From: Bradyrhizobium cenepequi
GTDB lineage: Bacteria; Pseudomonadota; Alphaproteobacteria; Rhizobiales; Xanthobacteraceae
NCBI RefSeq assembly: GCF_020329485.1
Contig: NZ_JAGKJI010000060.1
Location: 1-37,544, forward strand
Direction of reading: 5' to 3'
Length of the DNA: 37,544 nucleotides
This document shows, piece by piece, positions 24,293 through 32,131 of this stretch. The notes beneath the pieces were generated by a model that was given only the letters and a program-made list of their open reading frames with translations, did not search any database and was not told where the DNA came from. Within the stretch, counting starts at the first letter, position 1. Every line of letters begins with the position of its first letter. Made by a program: the position numbers and the translations under genes.

Positions 24293-25411
24293 ATGACGAT
24301 GGCGACGGACCTATCCGAAGCGCCGCTGCCGATCCCGCCGCGCGCACGGAAGGCGGCCGGCGGCCGCCCGATCCAATGGCTGCGCGCCAATTTGTTCTCG
24401 TCGGTTCCCAATGCGCTGATCACTCTCATTCTAGCTTTCCTTCTCGTGAAAGCCGGCATCAGCTTCGTGCAATGGGGATTTGCAAATGCGATCTGGTGGC
24501 TGCCCGGCAGCGATACAGCGGCGTGCCGCGCGCTTCGCGGGCTCGGCGCCTGCTGGGCCGTGATTCCGGAGAAATATCGCTTCATCCTGTTCGGGACCTA
24601 CCCGTTCGATCAGCAGTGGCGGCCGGCGGCCGTCACGCTGATCTTCATCGCGCTGTTCGTCATATCGAGCCGTCGGAAGTTTTGGCGCCCCACGCTGGTC
24701 GTTGTCTGGATCGCCGCGTTGGTTGTGATCGGCGTATTGATGTGGGGCGGCGTCCTCGGCATGCCCTATGTCTCGCAGGACCGTTGGGGCGGACTTCCCG
24801 TGACGCTGATCCTTGCGACCTTCGGGCTCGCTTTCGGCTTCCCGCTCGGCATTGTCGTTGCGCTCGGTCGCCACTCAAACCTGCCCGCGATCCGCTCGCT
24901 TTGCGTACTCTACGTCGAACTGATCCGCGGCGTGCCCTTGATCAGCCTCTTGTTCATGGCAAGCGTGATGTTTCCGCTGTTCATGCCCGACGGCGTCAAC
25001 ATCGACAAATTGCTGCGCGCCCAGATCGCCTTCATCCTTTATGCCGGCGCCTACCTCGCCGAGGTCGTGCGCGGTGGACTGCAGGCGGTGCCGCGCGGCC
25101 AATATGAAGCCGCCGACGCACTCGGCCTCTCCTATTGGAAGAAGCATGGCTTGGTGATCCTGCCGCAAGCGATCCGTCACGTGATCCCGCCGCTGGTCAA
25201 CACCTTCATCGCCTTTTTCAAGGATACCAGCCTGGTGCTGATCATCGGCATCTTCGATCTGCTGACGACCGCGAAGACGGCGATCATCGATCCTGCCTGG
25301 CAATCGTTCAGCGTCGAGGTCTATGTTTTCGTCGGCCTGATCTATTTCGCCTTCTGCTTTGCGATGTCGCGCTACAGCAAGGGGCTCGAGGCGCAGGACG
25401 CGCCGAGGTGA
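24293..25411 (+). CDS. aapM: General amino acid ABC transporter permease, AapM-like
   Basis: A 372-residue permease of the AapM/YhdY type with several helices before the transport core. The EAA loop is EVVRGGLQAVPRGQYEAADALGLSYW, followed by ILPQAIRHVIPPLVNTFIAFFKDTSLVLIIGI, typical of this subunit. It begins three bases after the stop of the first permease, with GGTGGAG as a ribosome site inside the previous gene. In known loci an ATPase gene (aapP) follows; here the next gene is a TPP enzyme on the far side of a structured leader, so the ATPase must be supplied from elsewhere. Confidence 0.92.
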   Translation: MTMATDLSEAPLPIPPRARKAAGGRPIQWLRANLFSSVPNALITLILAFLLVKAGISFVQWGFANAIWWLPGSDTAACRALRGLGACWAVIPEKYRFILFGTYPFDQQWRPAAVTLIFIALFVISSRRKFWRPTLVVVWIAALVVIGVLMWGGVLGMPYVSQDRWGGLPVTLILATFGLAFGFPLGIVVALGRHSNLPAIRSLCVLYVELIRGVPLISLLFMASVMFPLFMPDGVNIDKLLRAQIAFILYAGAYLAEVVRGGLQAVPRGQYEAADALGLSYWKKHGLVILPQAIRHVIPPLVNTFIAFFKDTSLVLIIGIFDLLTTAKTAIIDPAWQSFSVEVYVFVGLIYFAFCFAMSRYSKGLEAQDAPR

Positions 25412-25449
25412 TGGCGTAAGTCGCCCCGCCCGCGGCACATTTCTTGCTC

Positions 25450-25498
25450 GTCCCCAGGGAGACTTCCCAGGGGACTTTCCGAACCGGAAACATCCGGT
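25450..25498 (+). promoter_or_regulatory. Tandem hairpins upstream of the TPP-enzyme gene
   Basis: GTCCCCAGGGA and TCCCAGGGGAC pair around GACT with a single mismatch (25450-25475). Directly after it TTTCCG-AAC-CGGAAA forms a second stem (25476-25490), and ACCGG/CCGGT (25483-25498) is a competing alternative. CCCCAGGGAGA in the first hairpin is repeated at the ribosome site of the gene 140 bases downstream. Either a transcript end for the permease operon or a regulatory leader would fit. Confidence 0.35.
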
Positions 25499-25603
25499 CA
25501 CCATGTCGTGAGCAGTCCTCGCTTCGCGCGGGCCGGGTGGCCTATCCTCCACGCCGCCGTCCACATGCTCCGATCGAAACCTCCGTTCCCCAGGGAGAGA
25601 CTC

Positions 25604-27331
25604 ATGGCCCGGACCGTTGCCGACCAGATGGTCGAGACCTTTGCCGCAGCCGGCGTGAAGCGCATCTACGGCATTGTCGGCGACAGCTTGAACGGTTTCA
25701 CCGACGCGCTGCGCCGCCATGGCGGCGTCGCGTGGCTGCATGTGCGCCACGAGGAAGTCGCGGCCTTCGCCGCCGGCGCCGAGGCGCACATCACTGGCGA
25801 ACTCGCGGTCTGCGCCGGTAGCTGCGGCCCCGGCAATCTGCATCTGATCAACGGACTGTTCGACTGCCATCGTTCGCGCGTGCCGGTGGTGGCCATCGCG
25901 GCGCATATCCCCTCACCCGAGATCGGCTCGGGCTTTTTCCAGGAGACGCATCCGGAGCATCTGTTCCGCGAATGCTCGAGCTATTGCGAACTGGTGTCGG
26001 GGGCCGAGCAGATGCCGCGCGCGCTCGAGATCGCGGTGCGGCGCGCGATCGCCGAACGTTGCGTCAGCGTCATCGTGATCCCCGGCGACATCGCACTCAA
26101 GCCGGCCACCGGCACGTCCGCCTCGACATCCACAGGACTGGTCCTGTCGCAGCCGGCAGTGGCGCCATCGGATGCCGCGCTTGAACAACTCGCAGATATC
26201 CTGAACCAATCGGAGCGCGTCACGCTGCTCTGCGGCAGCGGCTGCGCCGGCGCGCATGACGAATTGATGCAGCTTGCGGACGCCCTGAAGTCGCCGATTG
26301 TCCACGCCATGCGCGGCAAGGAGCATGTCGAGTGGGACAATCCTTACGACGTCGGCATGACCGGCTTGATCGGGTTTTCCTCCGGCTATCACGCCATGGA
26401 GAACTGCGACACGCTGCTGATGCTCGGCACCGACTTCCCCTATCGGCAATTCTATCCGAAGGGAGCACGGATCGCGCAGGTCGATGTCAGGCCGGAGGCG
26501 ATCGGCCGGCGCGTGCCCGTCGAGCTTGGCGTCATCGGACAAGTCGGCCCGACGTTGCGCGCACTATTGCCGCGACTGACGGCCAAGGACGACCAGCGGT
26601 TTCTCGACGGCGCGCGCAAGCATTATGCCGAAGCCCGCCGCGGCCTCGACGAGCTCGCCTCAGGCCGCCAGGGCGGCCCGCTGCATCCGCAGCAGGTCGC
26701 GCGTGTCGCGAGCCAGCTCGCCAGCCAGGACGCGATCTTCACCTGCGACGTTGGCCTGCCGACGGTCTGGGCAGCGCGTTATCTCGCCATGAACGGAAAG
26801 CGCCGCCTGATCGGCTCGTTTTGGCATGGCTCGATGGCGAATGCGATGGCGCAGGCGATCGGCGCCCAGGCAGCCGCGCCGGGACGCCAGGTCATCTCGC
26901 TCTCCGGCGATGGCGGCTTCACGATGCTGATGGGCGATTTGTTGAGCCTGTCGCAGCTCAAGCTGCCGGTGAAGGTGATCGTGTTCAACAATGGCGCGCT
27001 CGGCTTCATCGAGCTCGAGCAGAAATCCTCCGGCTTCCTCGACACCGGCACTGAACTGAAGAACCCGAACTTTGCCGCGATGGCGGAGGCTACCGGCATC
27101 AAAGGCGTGCGCATCGAGGATCCGGCCGAGGTCGAGAGCAAGCTGGCCGAAGCGTTCGCGCATCCCGGCCCCGTCGTGATCGACGCTGTGGTCAATCGCC
27201 TTGAGCTCGCGATGCCGCCCAAGGTGACCACGGAGATGGCCAAGGGCTTCACGCTCTACATGGTGCAGGCGGTGCTCAATGGCCGCGGCGACGAGATCGT
27301 CACGCTGGCGCGCACCAATCTATTGCGGTGA
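25604..27331 (+). CDS. poxB: PoxB-like thiamine pyrophosphate enzyme
   Basis: A 575-residue TPP enzyme, close in length to E. coli PoxB. Glu50 in HVRHEEVAAFAAGAEA is the TPP-activating residue. ELAVCAGSCGPGNLHLINGLFDCHRS matches the N-terminal domain, and LSGDGGFTMLMGDLLSL followed by VIVFNNGALGFIELEQ is the GDG...NN TPP/Mg site. AGSCGPGN and the end of the protein agree with pyruvate:quinone oxidoreductases, which use TPP and FAD to make acetate and CO2 at the membrane. Other TPP enzymes of this branch cannot be excluded. ATG 25604 with GGGAGAG upstream is chosen over the frame start at 25508. Confidence 0.88.
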   Translation: MARTVADQMVETFAAAGVKRIYGIVGDSLNGFTDALRRHGGVAWLHVRHEEVAAFAAGAEAHITGELAVCAGSCGPGNLHLINGLFDCHRSRVPVVAIAAHIPSPEIGSGFFQETHPEHLFRECSSYCELVSGAEQMPRALEIAVRRAIAERCVSVIVIPGDIALKPATGTSASTSTGLVLSQPAVAPSDAALEQLADILNQSERVTLLCGSGCAGAHDELMQLADALKSPIVHAMRGKEHVEWDNPYDVGMTGLIGFSSGYHAMENCDTLLMLGTDFPYRQFYPKGARIAQVDVRPEAIGRRVPVELGVIGQVGPTLRALLPRLTAKDDQRFLDGARKHYAEARRGLDELASGRQGGPLHPQQVARVASQLASQDAIFTCDVGLPTVWAARYLAMNGKRRLIGSFWHGSMANAMAQAIGAQAAAPGRQVISLSGDGGFTMLMGDLLSLSQLKLPVKVIVFNNGALGFIELEQKSSGFLDTGTELKNPNFAAMAEATGIKGVRIEDPAEVESKLAEAFAHPGPVVIDAVVNRLELAMPPKVTTEMAKGFTLYMVQAVLNGRGDEIVTLARTNLLR

Positions 27332-27370
27332 CAGAGATTAGATCGAGCTGCATCCGCGATGCACGCTGCG

Positions 27371-27483
27371 ACTCCCTCTCCCGCTTGCGGGAGAGGGCTG
27401 GGGTGAGGGTGTCTCCACGATGGGACTCCCCAAGCGGAGGGAGCCCGACGCTTCGCGCCGACCTCCCCCGCAAGCGGGAGAGG
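27371..27483 (+). repeat. Palindromic intergenic repeat, family A, complete copy
   Basis: CTCTCCCGCTTGCGGGAGAG opens the element and CCCCCGCAAGCGGGAGAGG closes it. Between them are GGTGAGGGTGTCTCC, GGGACTCCCC and GCTTCGCGC. The order is the same as in the truncated copy at 268-393, which lies in the opposite orientation. The element sits between the convergent poxB-like and threonine ammonia-lyase genes and would fold into a strong hairpin. Confidence 0.75.
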
Positions 27484-27497
27484 TGAAGGCAGCGCGG

Positions 27498-28709
27498 CTA
27501 CGTGCAGCGCGCCGAGAAGCCGGCCGTTGCGAGCTTGGTGAGCACATCGTCAAGATGTGCGCGGTCACGGGTTTCGATCACGAGCTCGAGCAGCGTTGCC
27601 TTGGCCGGCAGCGCCGAGAAGGTCCGCTGGTGCGAGACTTCGATGATGTTCGCACCGACTTCGGCGAGTAGCGCCGAGACGGCGGCGAGCTGGCCGGGTC
27701 GATCGACGATGTCGAGCGTGAGCTGCGTCAATCGTCCCTCGCGCGCGAGCTCGCGCGTCAGGACCGAGGCGATCAGGCGCGTGTCGATGTTTCCGCCGGT
27801 CAGGACCAGGCCGACCTTCTGCCCCGCGAAGCACTGCGGCGCGGCCAACACCGCGGCGAGGCCGACTGCACCGGCTCCCTCGACGACCGTCTTCTCGATC
27901 GAGATCAGCATCGCCACCGCGCGCTCGATCTGGTCTTCCGTGACCAGCAGGATGTCATCGACCAGCTCGCGCACGATCTTCGTCGTGATCTGGCCTGGCG
28001 CCTTGACCGCAATGCCCTCGGCAAGGGTGTCGCCGCGCATCGGCAATTGCTCGTTCCTGACGGCATTGTACATCGAAGGATAAAGCTGCGCCTGCACGCC
28101 GATGATCTTCAGATCGGGCTTGAGGGATTTGGCGGCGATCGCGATACCCGAGATCAGTCCCCCGCCCCCGATCGGCACGACGAGCGCATCAAGACCGGGT
28201 ACGGACGCGAGCATCTCCAGCCCGATCGTGCCCTGGCCTGCCATGATCAGCGGATCGTCATAGGGATGGATGAAGGTCATGCCGCGTGTCTCGCAGAGCT
28301 TGCGGGCAAATTGCGCGGCATCCTCGATCGTCGATCCCGAAATAATAACTTCGGCGCCCAGACGCCTGGTATTCTCCGTCTTCACCATCGGCGTGCCGAT
28401 CGGCATCACGATCGTGGCGGGAATGCCGAGCTGTCTGGCGTGATAGGCGACGCCCTGCGCATGATTGCCGGCGGACATCGCAATCACACCGCGCGGCCGC
28501 GCGTCGGGCGAGAGCGCCTGCAGGCGGTTCCGCGCACCGCGCTCTTTGAACGACGACGTGAACTGCAGGTTCTCGAATTTGAACCAGATGTCGCAGCCGC
28601 AGATGTCGCTCAGCGTCCGGCTCTGGTTGAAAGGGGTAACGCTGACCGAATCGCGGATGGTCGCCGCGGCGGCCCTGATATCAGCCAAGGTGATCGGAAG
28701 GTTTTTCAA
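27498..28709 (-). CDS. ilvA: Threonine ammonia-lyase with C-terminal ACT domain
   Basis: A 403-residue fold-type II PLP enzyme that deaminates threonine to 2-oxobutanoate for isoleucine synthesis or threonine breakdown. Lys55 in TSSFKERGARNRL forms the Schiff base, SAGNHAQGVAYHA binds PLP phosphate and carboxylate, and VVPIGGGGLISGIAIAAKSL is the glycine-rich phosphate loop. A single ACT domain occupies about 330-403 (LTLDIVDRPGQLAAVSALLAEVGANIIEVSHQR). This length and single ACT match the shorter threonine dehydratases rather than the 510-residue biosynthetic type. The start codon is TTG at 28709, with GAGGTC a few bases upstream. Confidence 0.92.
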   Translation of the reverse strand: MKNLPITLADIRAAAATIRDSVSVTPFNQSRTLSDICGCDIWFKFENLQFTSSFKERGARNRLQALSPDARPRGVIAMSAGNHAQGVAYHARQLGIPATIVMPIGTPMVKTENTRRLGAEVIISGSTIEDAAQFARKLCETRGMTFIHPYDDPLIMAGQGTIGLEMLASVPGLDALVVPIGGGGLISGIAIAAKSLKPDLKIIGVQAQLYPSMYNAVRNEQLPMRGDTLAEGIAVKAPGQITTKIVRELVDDILLVTEDQIERAVAMLISIEKTVVEGAGAVGLAAVLAAPQCFAGQKVGLVLTGGNIDTRLIASVLTRELAREGRLTQLTLDIVDRPGQLAAVSALLAEVGANIIEVSHQRTFSALPAKATLLELVIETRDRAHLDDVLTKLATAGFSARCT

Positions 28710-28817
28710 TTTGACCTCGGTTTGGCGGTGGCCGGTCCTGTTGCTTGTCGTCTAGCTTGTGTTGGGGCGCCCGTGGCATGCTCACGGCCTCGCTTTGCTC
28801 CTTGGACACGGTCTGGA

Positions 28818-29333
28818 ATGCCAACCTATATCGCCCTGTTGCGTGCCGTGAATGTAGGCGGAGCCGGCAAGCTGCCAATGACCGAGCTGAAGGCGATGTG
28901 CGTCGCCGAAGGATTTGCGAGCGTACAAACCTATATCGCCAGCGGCAATGTGGTGTTTGACAGCAAATTGGGCGCAGCGAAAGTGAAGGCATCGCTGGAG
29001 AAGCGGCTGCAAGCCTATGCCGGCAGGCCGGTCGGCGTCGTGATCAGGACAGCCGAGGAGATGGCCGCGGTGCTGAAGGCCAATCCGTTCCCCAAGGCGC
29101 CGCCGAACTGGACGGTCGCGATCTTCCTCGACGAGGCGCCGCCGGCCGATGCGCTTGCGGCGATCAAGGGACGGCAGGACGAAGAAGTGCGCCTCGGCAA
29201 GCGCGAGATCTATGTCGCCTATGGCTCAGGGATGGGCCGCTCGAAGCTGAAGATACCGGCGGCGACAAGCGGCACCGCGCGGAACATCAACACGATCGCG
29301 AAGCTCGTGGAGCTCGCGGCGTCGGGCGGCTAG
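28818..29333 (+). CDS. DUF1697 domain-containing protein
   Basis: A 171-residue cytosolic protein with the DUF1697 pattern: MPTYIALLRAVNVGG at the start, KLPMTELKAMCVAEGFASVQ, then TYIASGNVVFDS. The IYVAYGSGMGRSKLKIP segment and TARNINTIAKLVELA are near the end. No enzyme activity is established for the family. The frame is open far upstream across the threonine ammonia-lyase gene, but that part is antisense; ATG 28818 begins the conserved domain. It is divergent from ilvA by about 110 bases. Confidence 0.9.
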   Translation: MPTYIALLRAVNVGGAGKLPMTELKAMCVAEGFASVQTYIASGNVVFDSKLGAAKVKASLEKRLQAYAGRPVGVVIRTAEEMAAVLKANPFPKAPPNWTVAIFLDEAPPADALAAIKGRQDEEVRLGKREIYVAYGSGMGRSKLKIPAATSGTARNINTIAKLVELAASGG

Positions 29334-29339
29334 ATGAGG

Positions 29340-29498
29340 TTAGGCGTCCTGGAGCGCGGCCTGCGCGTCTTCGCGCGGCTTGACCGGCTCGGCGCGCTCG
29401 ACCACGTCGCAGTTCTCGCAATGCAGGACGGTACGGAAATGCTTGTCCAGCGCGACGGTCCGTTGCCGGCCGCATTGGCAGCGCATCTGCTTGTCCAT
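29340..29498 (-). CDS. Putative 52-residue zinc-ribbon-like protein
   Basis: A short minus-strand frame from ATG 29498 to TAA at 29340. The peptide starts MDKQMRCQCGRQRTVALDKH and has two Cys pairs, Cys7-x-Cys9 and Cys27-x-x-Cys30 (HCENCD), as in a small zinc ribbon. A charged tail follows. Convergent with DUF1697, with six bases between the stop codons. The ribosome site is weak. An overlapping 70-residue plus-strand ORF shows no such pattern and is rejected. Support is the Cys arrangement and tight packing against the neighbour; no family is recognised. Confidence 0.5.
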   Translation of the reverse strand: MDKQMRCQCGRQRTVALDKHFRTVLHCENCDVVERAEPVKPREDAQAALQDA

Positions 29499-29724
29499 GG
29501 GATGACCCCGGTTGAATTTGATTCGCGGGAAGGTCGGTGCGCCTAGCTAGCCGCTAAGGGTTAACCTAGTGTGACGATGACGACGCAAATCTAGCGTGGC
29601 TTCGACGCACCATCTTCCCGCGGCGCCGATTTCGAGCTCTTCCAGGCCGGCTCGGCCGCGGGCTGCGTCGCGCGGCGCAAACTATGCGCAGCGCAACAAT
29701 TTGGCGCCGCCGGGTCCGGAAACG

Positions 29725-30852
29725 TCAGTTGAGACCGTTAGCTGTAAGCCGAACCAGCAATTGCCGCTTGGCCTTATGGCGTGCTCGAAGATCGGTCAGG
29801 CGACGATGAAATTCGTCGTCAGTCCCTTGCTGGAGGGAAAGCTCGCGCAAGTCCGCAAGCATGATGGCCGCGTGATCGTAGGCGTTGTTGTTGCGAAAGG
29901 CGACGATGGCTTCGACGTCCGTCCAGGCAGATTCGCCCCGCCGCTTCAGCGCATCTATTCTGACCTTCCTGGCTTTCGCCTCGCGCTGCTGCTCGCGCCG
30001 TTGCTTGGCCTGCCGTCGCTCTTCGTCCGCTTTGCGACGAGCTTCCGCCAGATCGGCCGCGATCCGGCGCAATTCGCCGGCCTGCCTGCGCGGTTGCGTA
30101 GGCTTCCCTGGCGAGGTGGCGGGACGGCAGCGGCGACGAAAATCCGCCCGAACAAGCGGATCGCCATCGTAGAGACGCCGCAGATAGCTGTCTTTCTCCT
30201 TCGCGCCGAGAGCTTTGATAGTCGCAGTGACTTCCTGTTCCGACGGTTCGGGGTGCAGGAGCGCGGGCCTTGCAGCCGCCGCTTCGACGAGGTCGCGGTC
30301 AATGCCGAAGAAGTCCGCGAACGCGGTAAGCTGAGGCGTCAGCGGTCCGAGTCCATCGAGCGGCTCGACCGTCTTGTCCGCAATGTCCTCGCTCTCCACC
30401 GACATCAGCCAGACGAGATAAAGCGGGCGGAGATCGCCTTCAAGGAGATCGTTGCGCAGCAGGGCGATCGCATCAAGCCAACCCTCTCCGCCCTCGTCAT
30501 CCGTATCCAGCTCATCCCGCGATACGTCGAGAATGACGTTTTCGCCTTCAGATCGAATGCGAGCGACGTCCCGATCGGCAATGAATTGCTTTAGGCGCGG
30601 AACATCCAGCCCGAGCTTGGGAATGCGGATCGAGATCCGTCGCGACCCCCAATTGGCCAGATAGAGGAACAGATCGAAGTATCGCGCCATCAACCGATCA
30701 GGATCGCCCTTGAAATCCCCCCAATTATAAGTATTCACAAGGCTGCTGGCAGTGATGTCGGCGCGGCTCGACAGCGCGCGCAGTTCTTGCTGATCGGTCG
30801 GACTGAGAAGCCGATCGATCGCCCTGAACTCGTAGTATCGGTATTCACTCAC
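29725..30852 (-). CDS. Uncharacterised protein with N-terminal YYEF motif and C-terminal coiled coil
   Basis: A 375-residue protein. The first ~200 residues form an ordered domain beginning SEYRYYEFRAIDRLLSPTD, with NTYNWGDFKGDPDRLMARYF and LFLYLANWGSRRISIRIP. I have an impression of having seen this start in hypothetical proteins of many bacteria, but I know no function. Residues about 270-320 are highly charged (ADLAEARRKADEERRQAKQ) and should form a coiled coil, followed by a short helical end. GTG 30852 begins the conserved part; an ATG at 30888 would add 12 residues. The frame upstream to 31152 overlaps uppS and is not coding. There is no signal peptide or membrane helix. Confidence 0.78.
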   Translation of the reverse strand: MSEYRYYEFRAIDRLLSPTDQQELRALSSRADITASSLVNTYNWGDFKGDPDRLMARYFDLFLYLANWGSRRISIRIPKLGLDVPRLKQFIADRDVARIRSEGENVILDVSRDELDTDDEGGEGWLDAIALLRNDLLEGDLRPLYLVWLMSVESEDIADKTVEPLDGLGPLTPQLTAFADFFGIDRDLVEAAAARPALLHPEPSEQEVTATIKALGAKEKDSYLRRLYDGDPLVRADFRRRCRPATSPGKPTQPRRQAGELRRIAADLAEARRKADEERRQAKQRREQQREAKARKVRIDALKRRGESAWTDVEAIVAFRNNNAYDHAAIMLADLRELSLQQGTDDEFHRRLTDLRARHKAKRQLLVRLTANGLN

Positions 30853-30952
30853 GCGATCACCGCTGGTCGTTCGATCCTGAGCCCGCATCAAAACTGGGCG
30901 ACCTAATGTTACACTCGAACGAGCCGGGTGATTAAGAACAGGCTTCGAACCT

Positions 30953-30978
30953 TCAACAGGAGACTTCCAACCTGTTGA
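30953..30978. terminator. Hairpin between uppS and the YYEF gene
   Basis: TCAACAGG and CCTGTTGA form an 8-bp stem with a 10-base loop, 18 bases beyond the stop of the uppS-like gene. There is no T run, so termination is only a possibility. It is also in the upstream region of the next minus-strand gene. Confidence 0.3.
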
Positions 30979-30995
30979 GTACGCGTCAGCGGTAT

Positions 30996-31718
30996 TCAGA
31001 GGCTCGGCACATCCTCCAGCGCGACCGGTTGCAGGCCGCCGAAGCGGCGTTCGCGGCGGTGGAAGGAGGCAAGCGCCTCGGCGAGATCGTCCATGTCGAA
31101 TTCCGGCCACATCCGATCGGTGAAGTGCAGCTCGGCATAGGCGCCCTCCCACAACAGGAAATCGGACAGGCGCTTTTCGCCGCTGGTACGGATGATGAGA
31201 TCGACGTCGCGCAGATTCTGTTCGCCGGTGACAAGCTCGGAGAAGGTTTCACGCGTAAGCTTGTCAAAGCCCGCGACCTGCGTCGCGGCGTTGAGGATGG
31301 CATCGCGCGCGGAATAATCGATCGCGATGCGCAGATGCAGGGCGTCGCCATCCGCGGTCTCGGCTTCCGCGCGGGCGATCGCAGCAGCAATGCCGTTGGG
31401 CAGGCGGTCGCGGCGGCCGATCACGGTGAGGCGGACGCCGTTGCGCACCAGCGCCTGAACCTCGTTGGCGAGATAGAAGCGCAACAGGCCCATCAGCGCG
31501 GTGACTTCGACCTTCGGCCGGCGCCAATTGTCGCTGGAGAAAGCATAGAGCGTCAGCGTGCCGATCCCCTGCGAGGGCGCCGCCTCGACGACGCGGCGGA
31601 TCGCTTCGACGCCGGCCTCGTGGCCGCGCAGCCGCGACAGCCCCCTTCGCGTCGCCCATCTTCCATTGCCGTCCATGATGATGCCGACGTGAAGTTTGGA
31701 GGAGAGATCACTTTGCAT
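30996..31718 (-). CDS. uppS: Isoprenyl transferase (UppS-type cis-prenyltransferase), operon paralogue
   Basis: A 240-residue cis-prenyltransferase. GIIMDGNGRWA contains the catalytic Asp16, RGHEAGVEAI and YAFSSDNWRRP are the next conserved blocks, and DVDLIIRTSGEKRLSDFLLW with EGAYAEL and PEFDMDDL closes the set. UppS makes undecaprenyl diphosphate, the lipid carrier for cell-wall and polysaccharide synthesis; shorter or longer products are also made by family members. The genomic setting is not the usual frr-uppS-cdsA-dxr one: here it follows a winged-helix regulator and a membrane protein. A second, housekeeping uppS elsewhere is therefore likely. ATG 31718 has GGAG upstream; the open frame beyond starts with TTG. 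Confidence 0.92.
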   Translation of the reverse strand: MQSDLSSKLHVGIIMDGNGRWATRRGLSRLRGHEAGVEAIRRVVEAAPSQGIGTLTLYAFSSDNWRRPKVEVTALMGLLRFYLANEVQALVRNGVRLTVIGRRDRLPNGIAAAIARAEAETADGDALHLRIAIDYSARDAILNAATQVAGFDKLTRETFSELVTGEQNLRDVDLIIRTSGEKRLSDFLLWEGAYAELHFTDRMWPEFDMDDLAEALASFHRRERRFGGLQPVALEDVPSL

Positions 31719-31726
31719 TACAAAGT
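31710..31726. promoter_or_regulatory. Operator-like palindrome across the uppS start codon
   Basis: ACTTTG-CATTA-CAAAGT is a perfect 6+5+6 palindrome. Its centre contains the complement of the uppS ATG (31716-31718). It matches the palindrome at 32747-32763 at 15 of 17 positions, including the CATT core, so it is unlikely to be chance. Confidence 0.55.
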
Positions 31727-31750
31727 CTCCGATCAAAAAAGGAATCGTGA

Positions 31751-32131
31751 TCAGGCCGGCAGAATGCCTAGCCGGGAAGGCGCGGTGCTCTCCTGGCCCG
31801 CAGCCTTGGCGGCGTCGCGCACCAGCCGTTCCAGCACGGCCAGATAGTCGAGGAAGCGGCGGCGACCCGCCCTGGTAAGGCGGCAGGTGGTGTGCGGGCG
31901 GTTGCCCTCATAGCCCTTGGTGACTTCGACGAGCCCGGCTTCCTGCAGCACCTGCAGGTGACGGCTGAGATTGCCATCGGTCAGTCCGCAAAGCTGCTTG
32001 AGGTCGGCGAACGCCAGCCCCTTGGGATGCGTCATCAGCGAGGTCATCAGCCCGAGTCGCGCCTTCTCGTGGATCACGCGGTCGAGGCCGTCATAGGAGA
32101 ACGGCGCATTGTTGGCTTCAATCTTCGACAT
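31751..32131 (-). CDS. Winged-helix transcriptional regulator (HTH_34-like)
   Basis: A 126-residue single-domain regulator. FADLKQLCGLTDGNLSRHLQVLQEAGLVEVTKGYEGNRPHTTCRLT is a complete winged helix, with the recognition helix in DGNLSRHL and the wing in EGNRPHT. RLGLMTSLMTHPKG precedes it. This form corresponds to the MarR/ArsR-like group often called PF13601. There are no metal-binding Cys residues. It starts at ATG 32131 with GGAG at proper spacing and overlaps the end of the membrane-protein gene by 14 bases. It probably binds the two ACTTTG palindromes in its own operon. The uppS-like gene follows 32 bases later. Confidence 0.86.
   Translation of the reverse strand: MSKIEANNAPFSYDGLDRVIHEKARLGLMTSLMTHPKGLAFADLKQLCGLTDGNLSRHLQVLQEAGLVEVTKGYEGNRPHTTCRLTRAGRRRFLDYLAVLERLVRDAAKAAGQESTAPSRLGILPA

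Noticed and set aside
29334..29546. Plus-strand ORF of 70 residues after DUF1697
   Set aside because: No domain character; the opposite strand has a better case with its paired Cys motifs.
30975..31847. Plus-strand ORF of 290 residues
   Set aside because: It is the antisense of the isoprenyl transferase gene, whose motifs are unambiguous.
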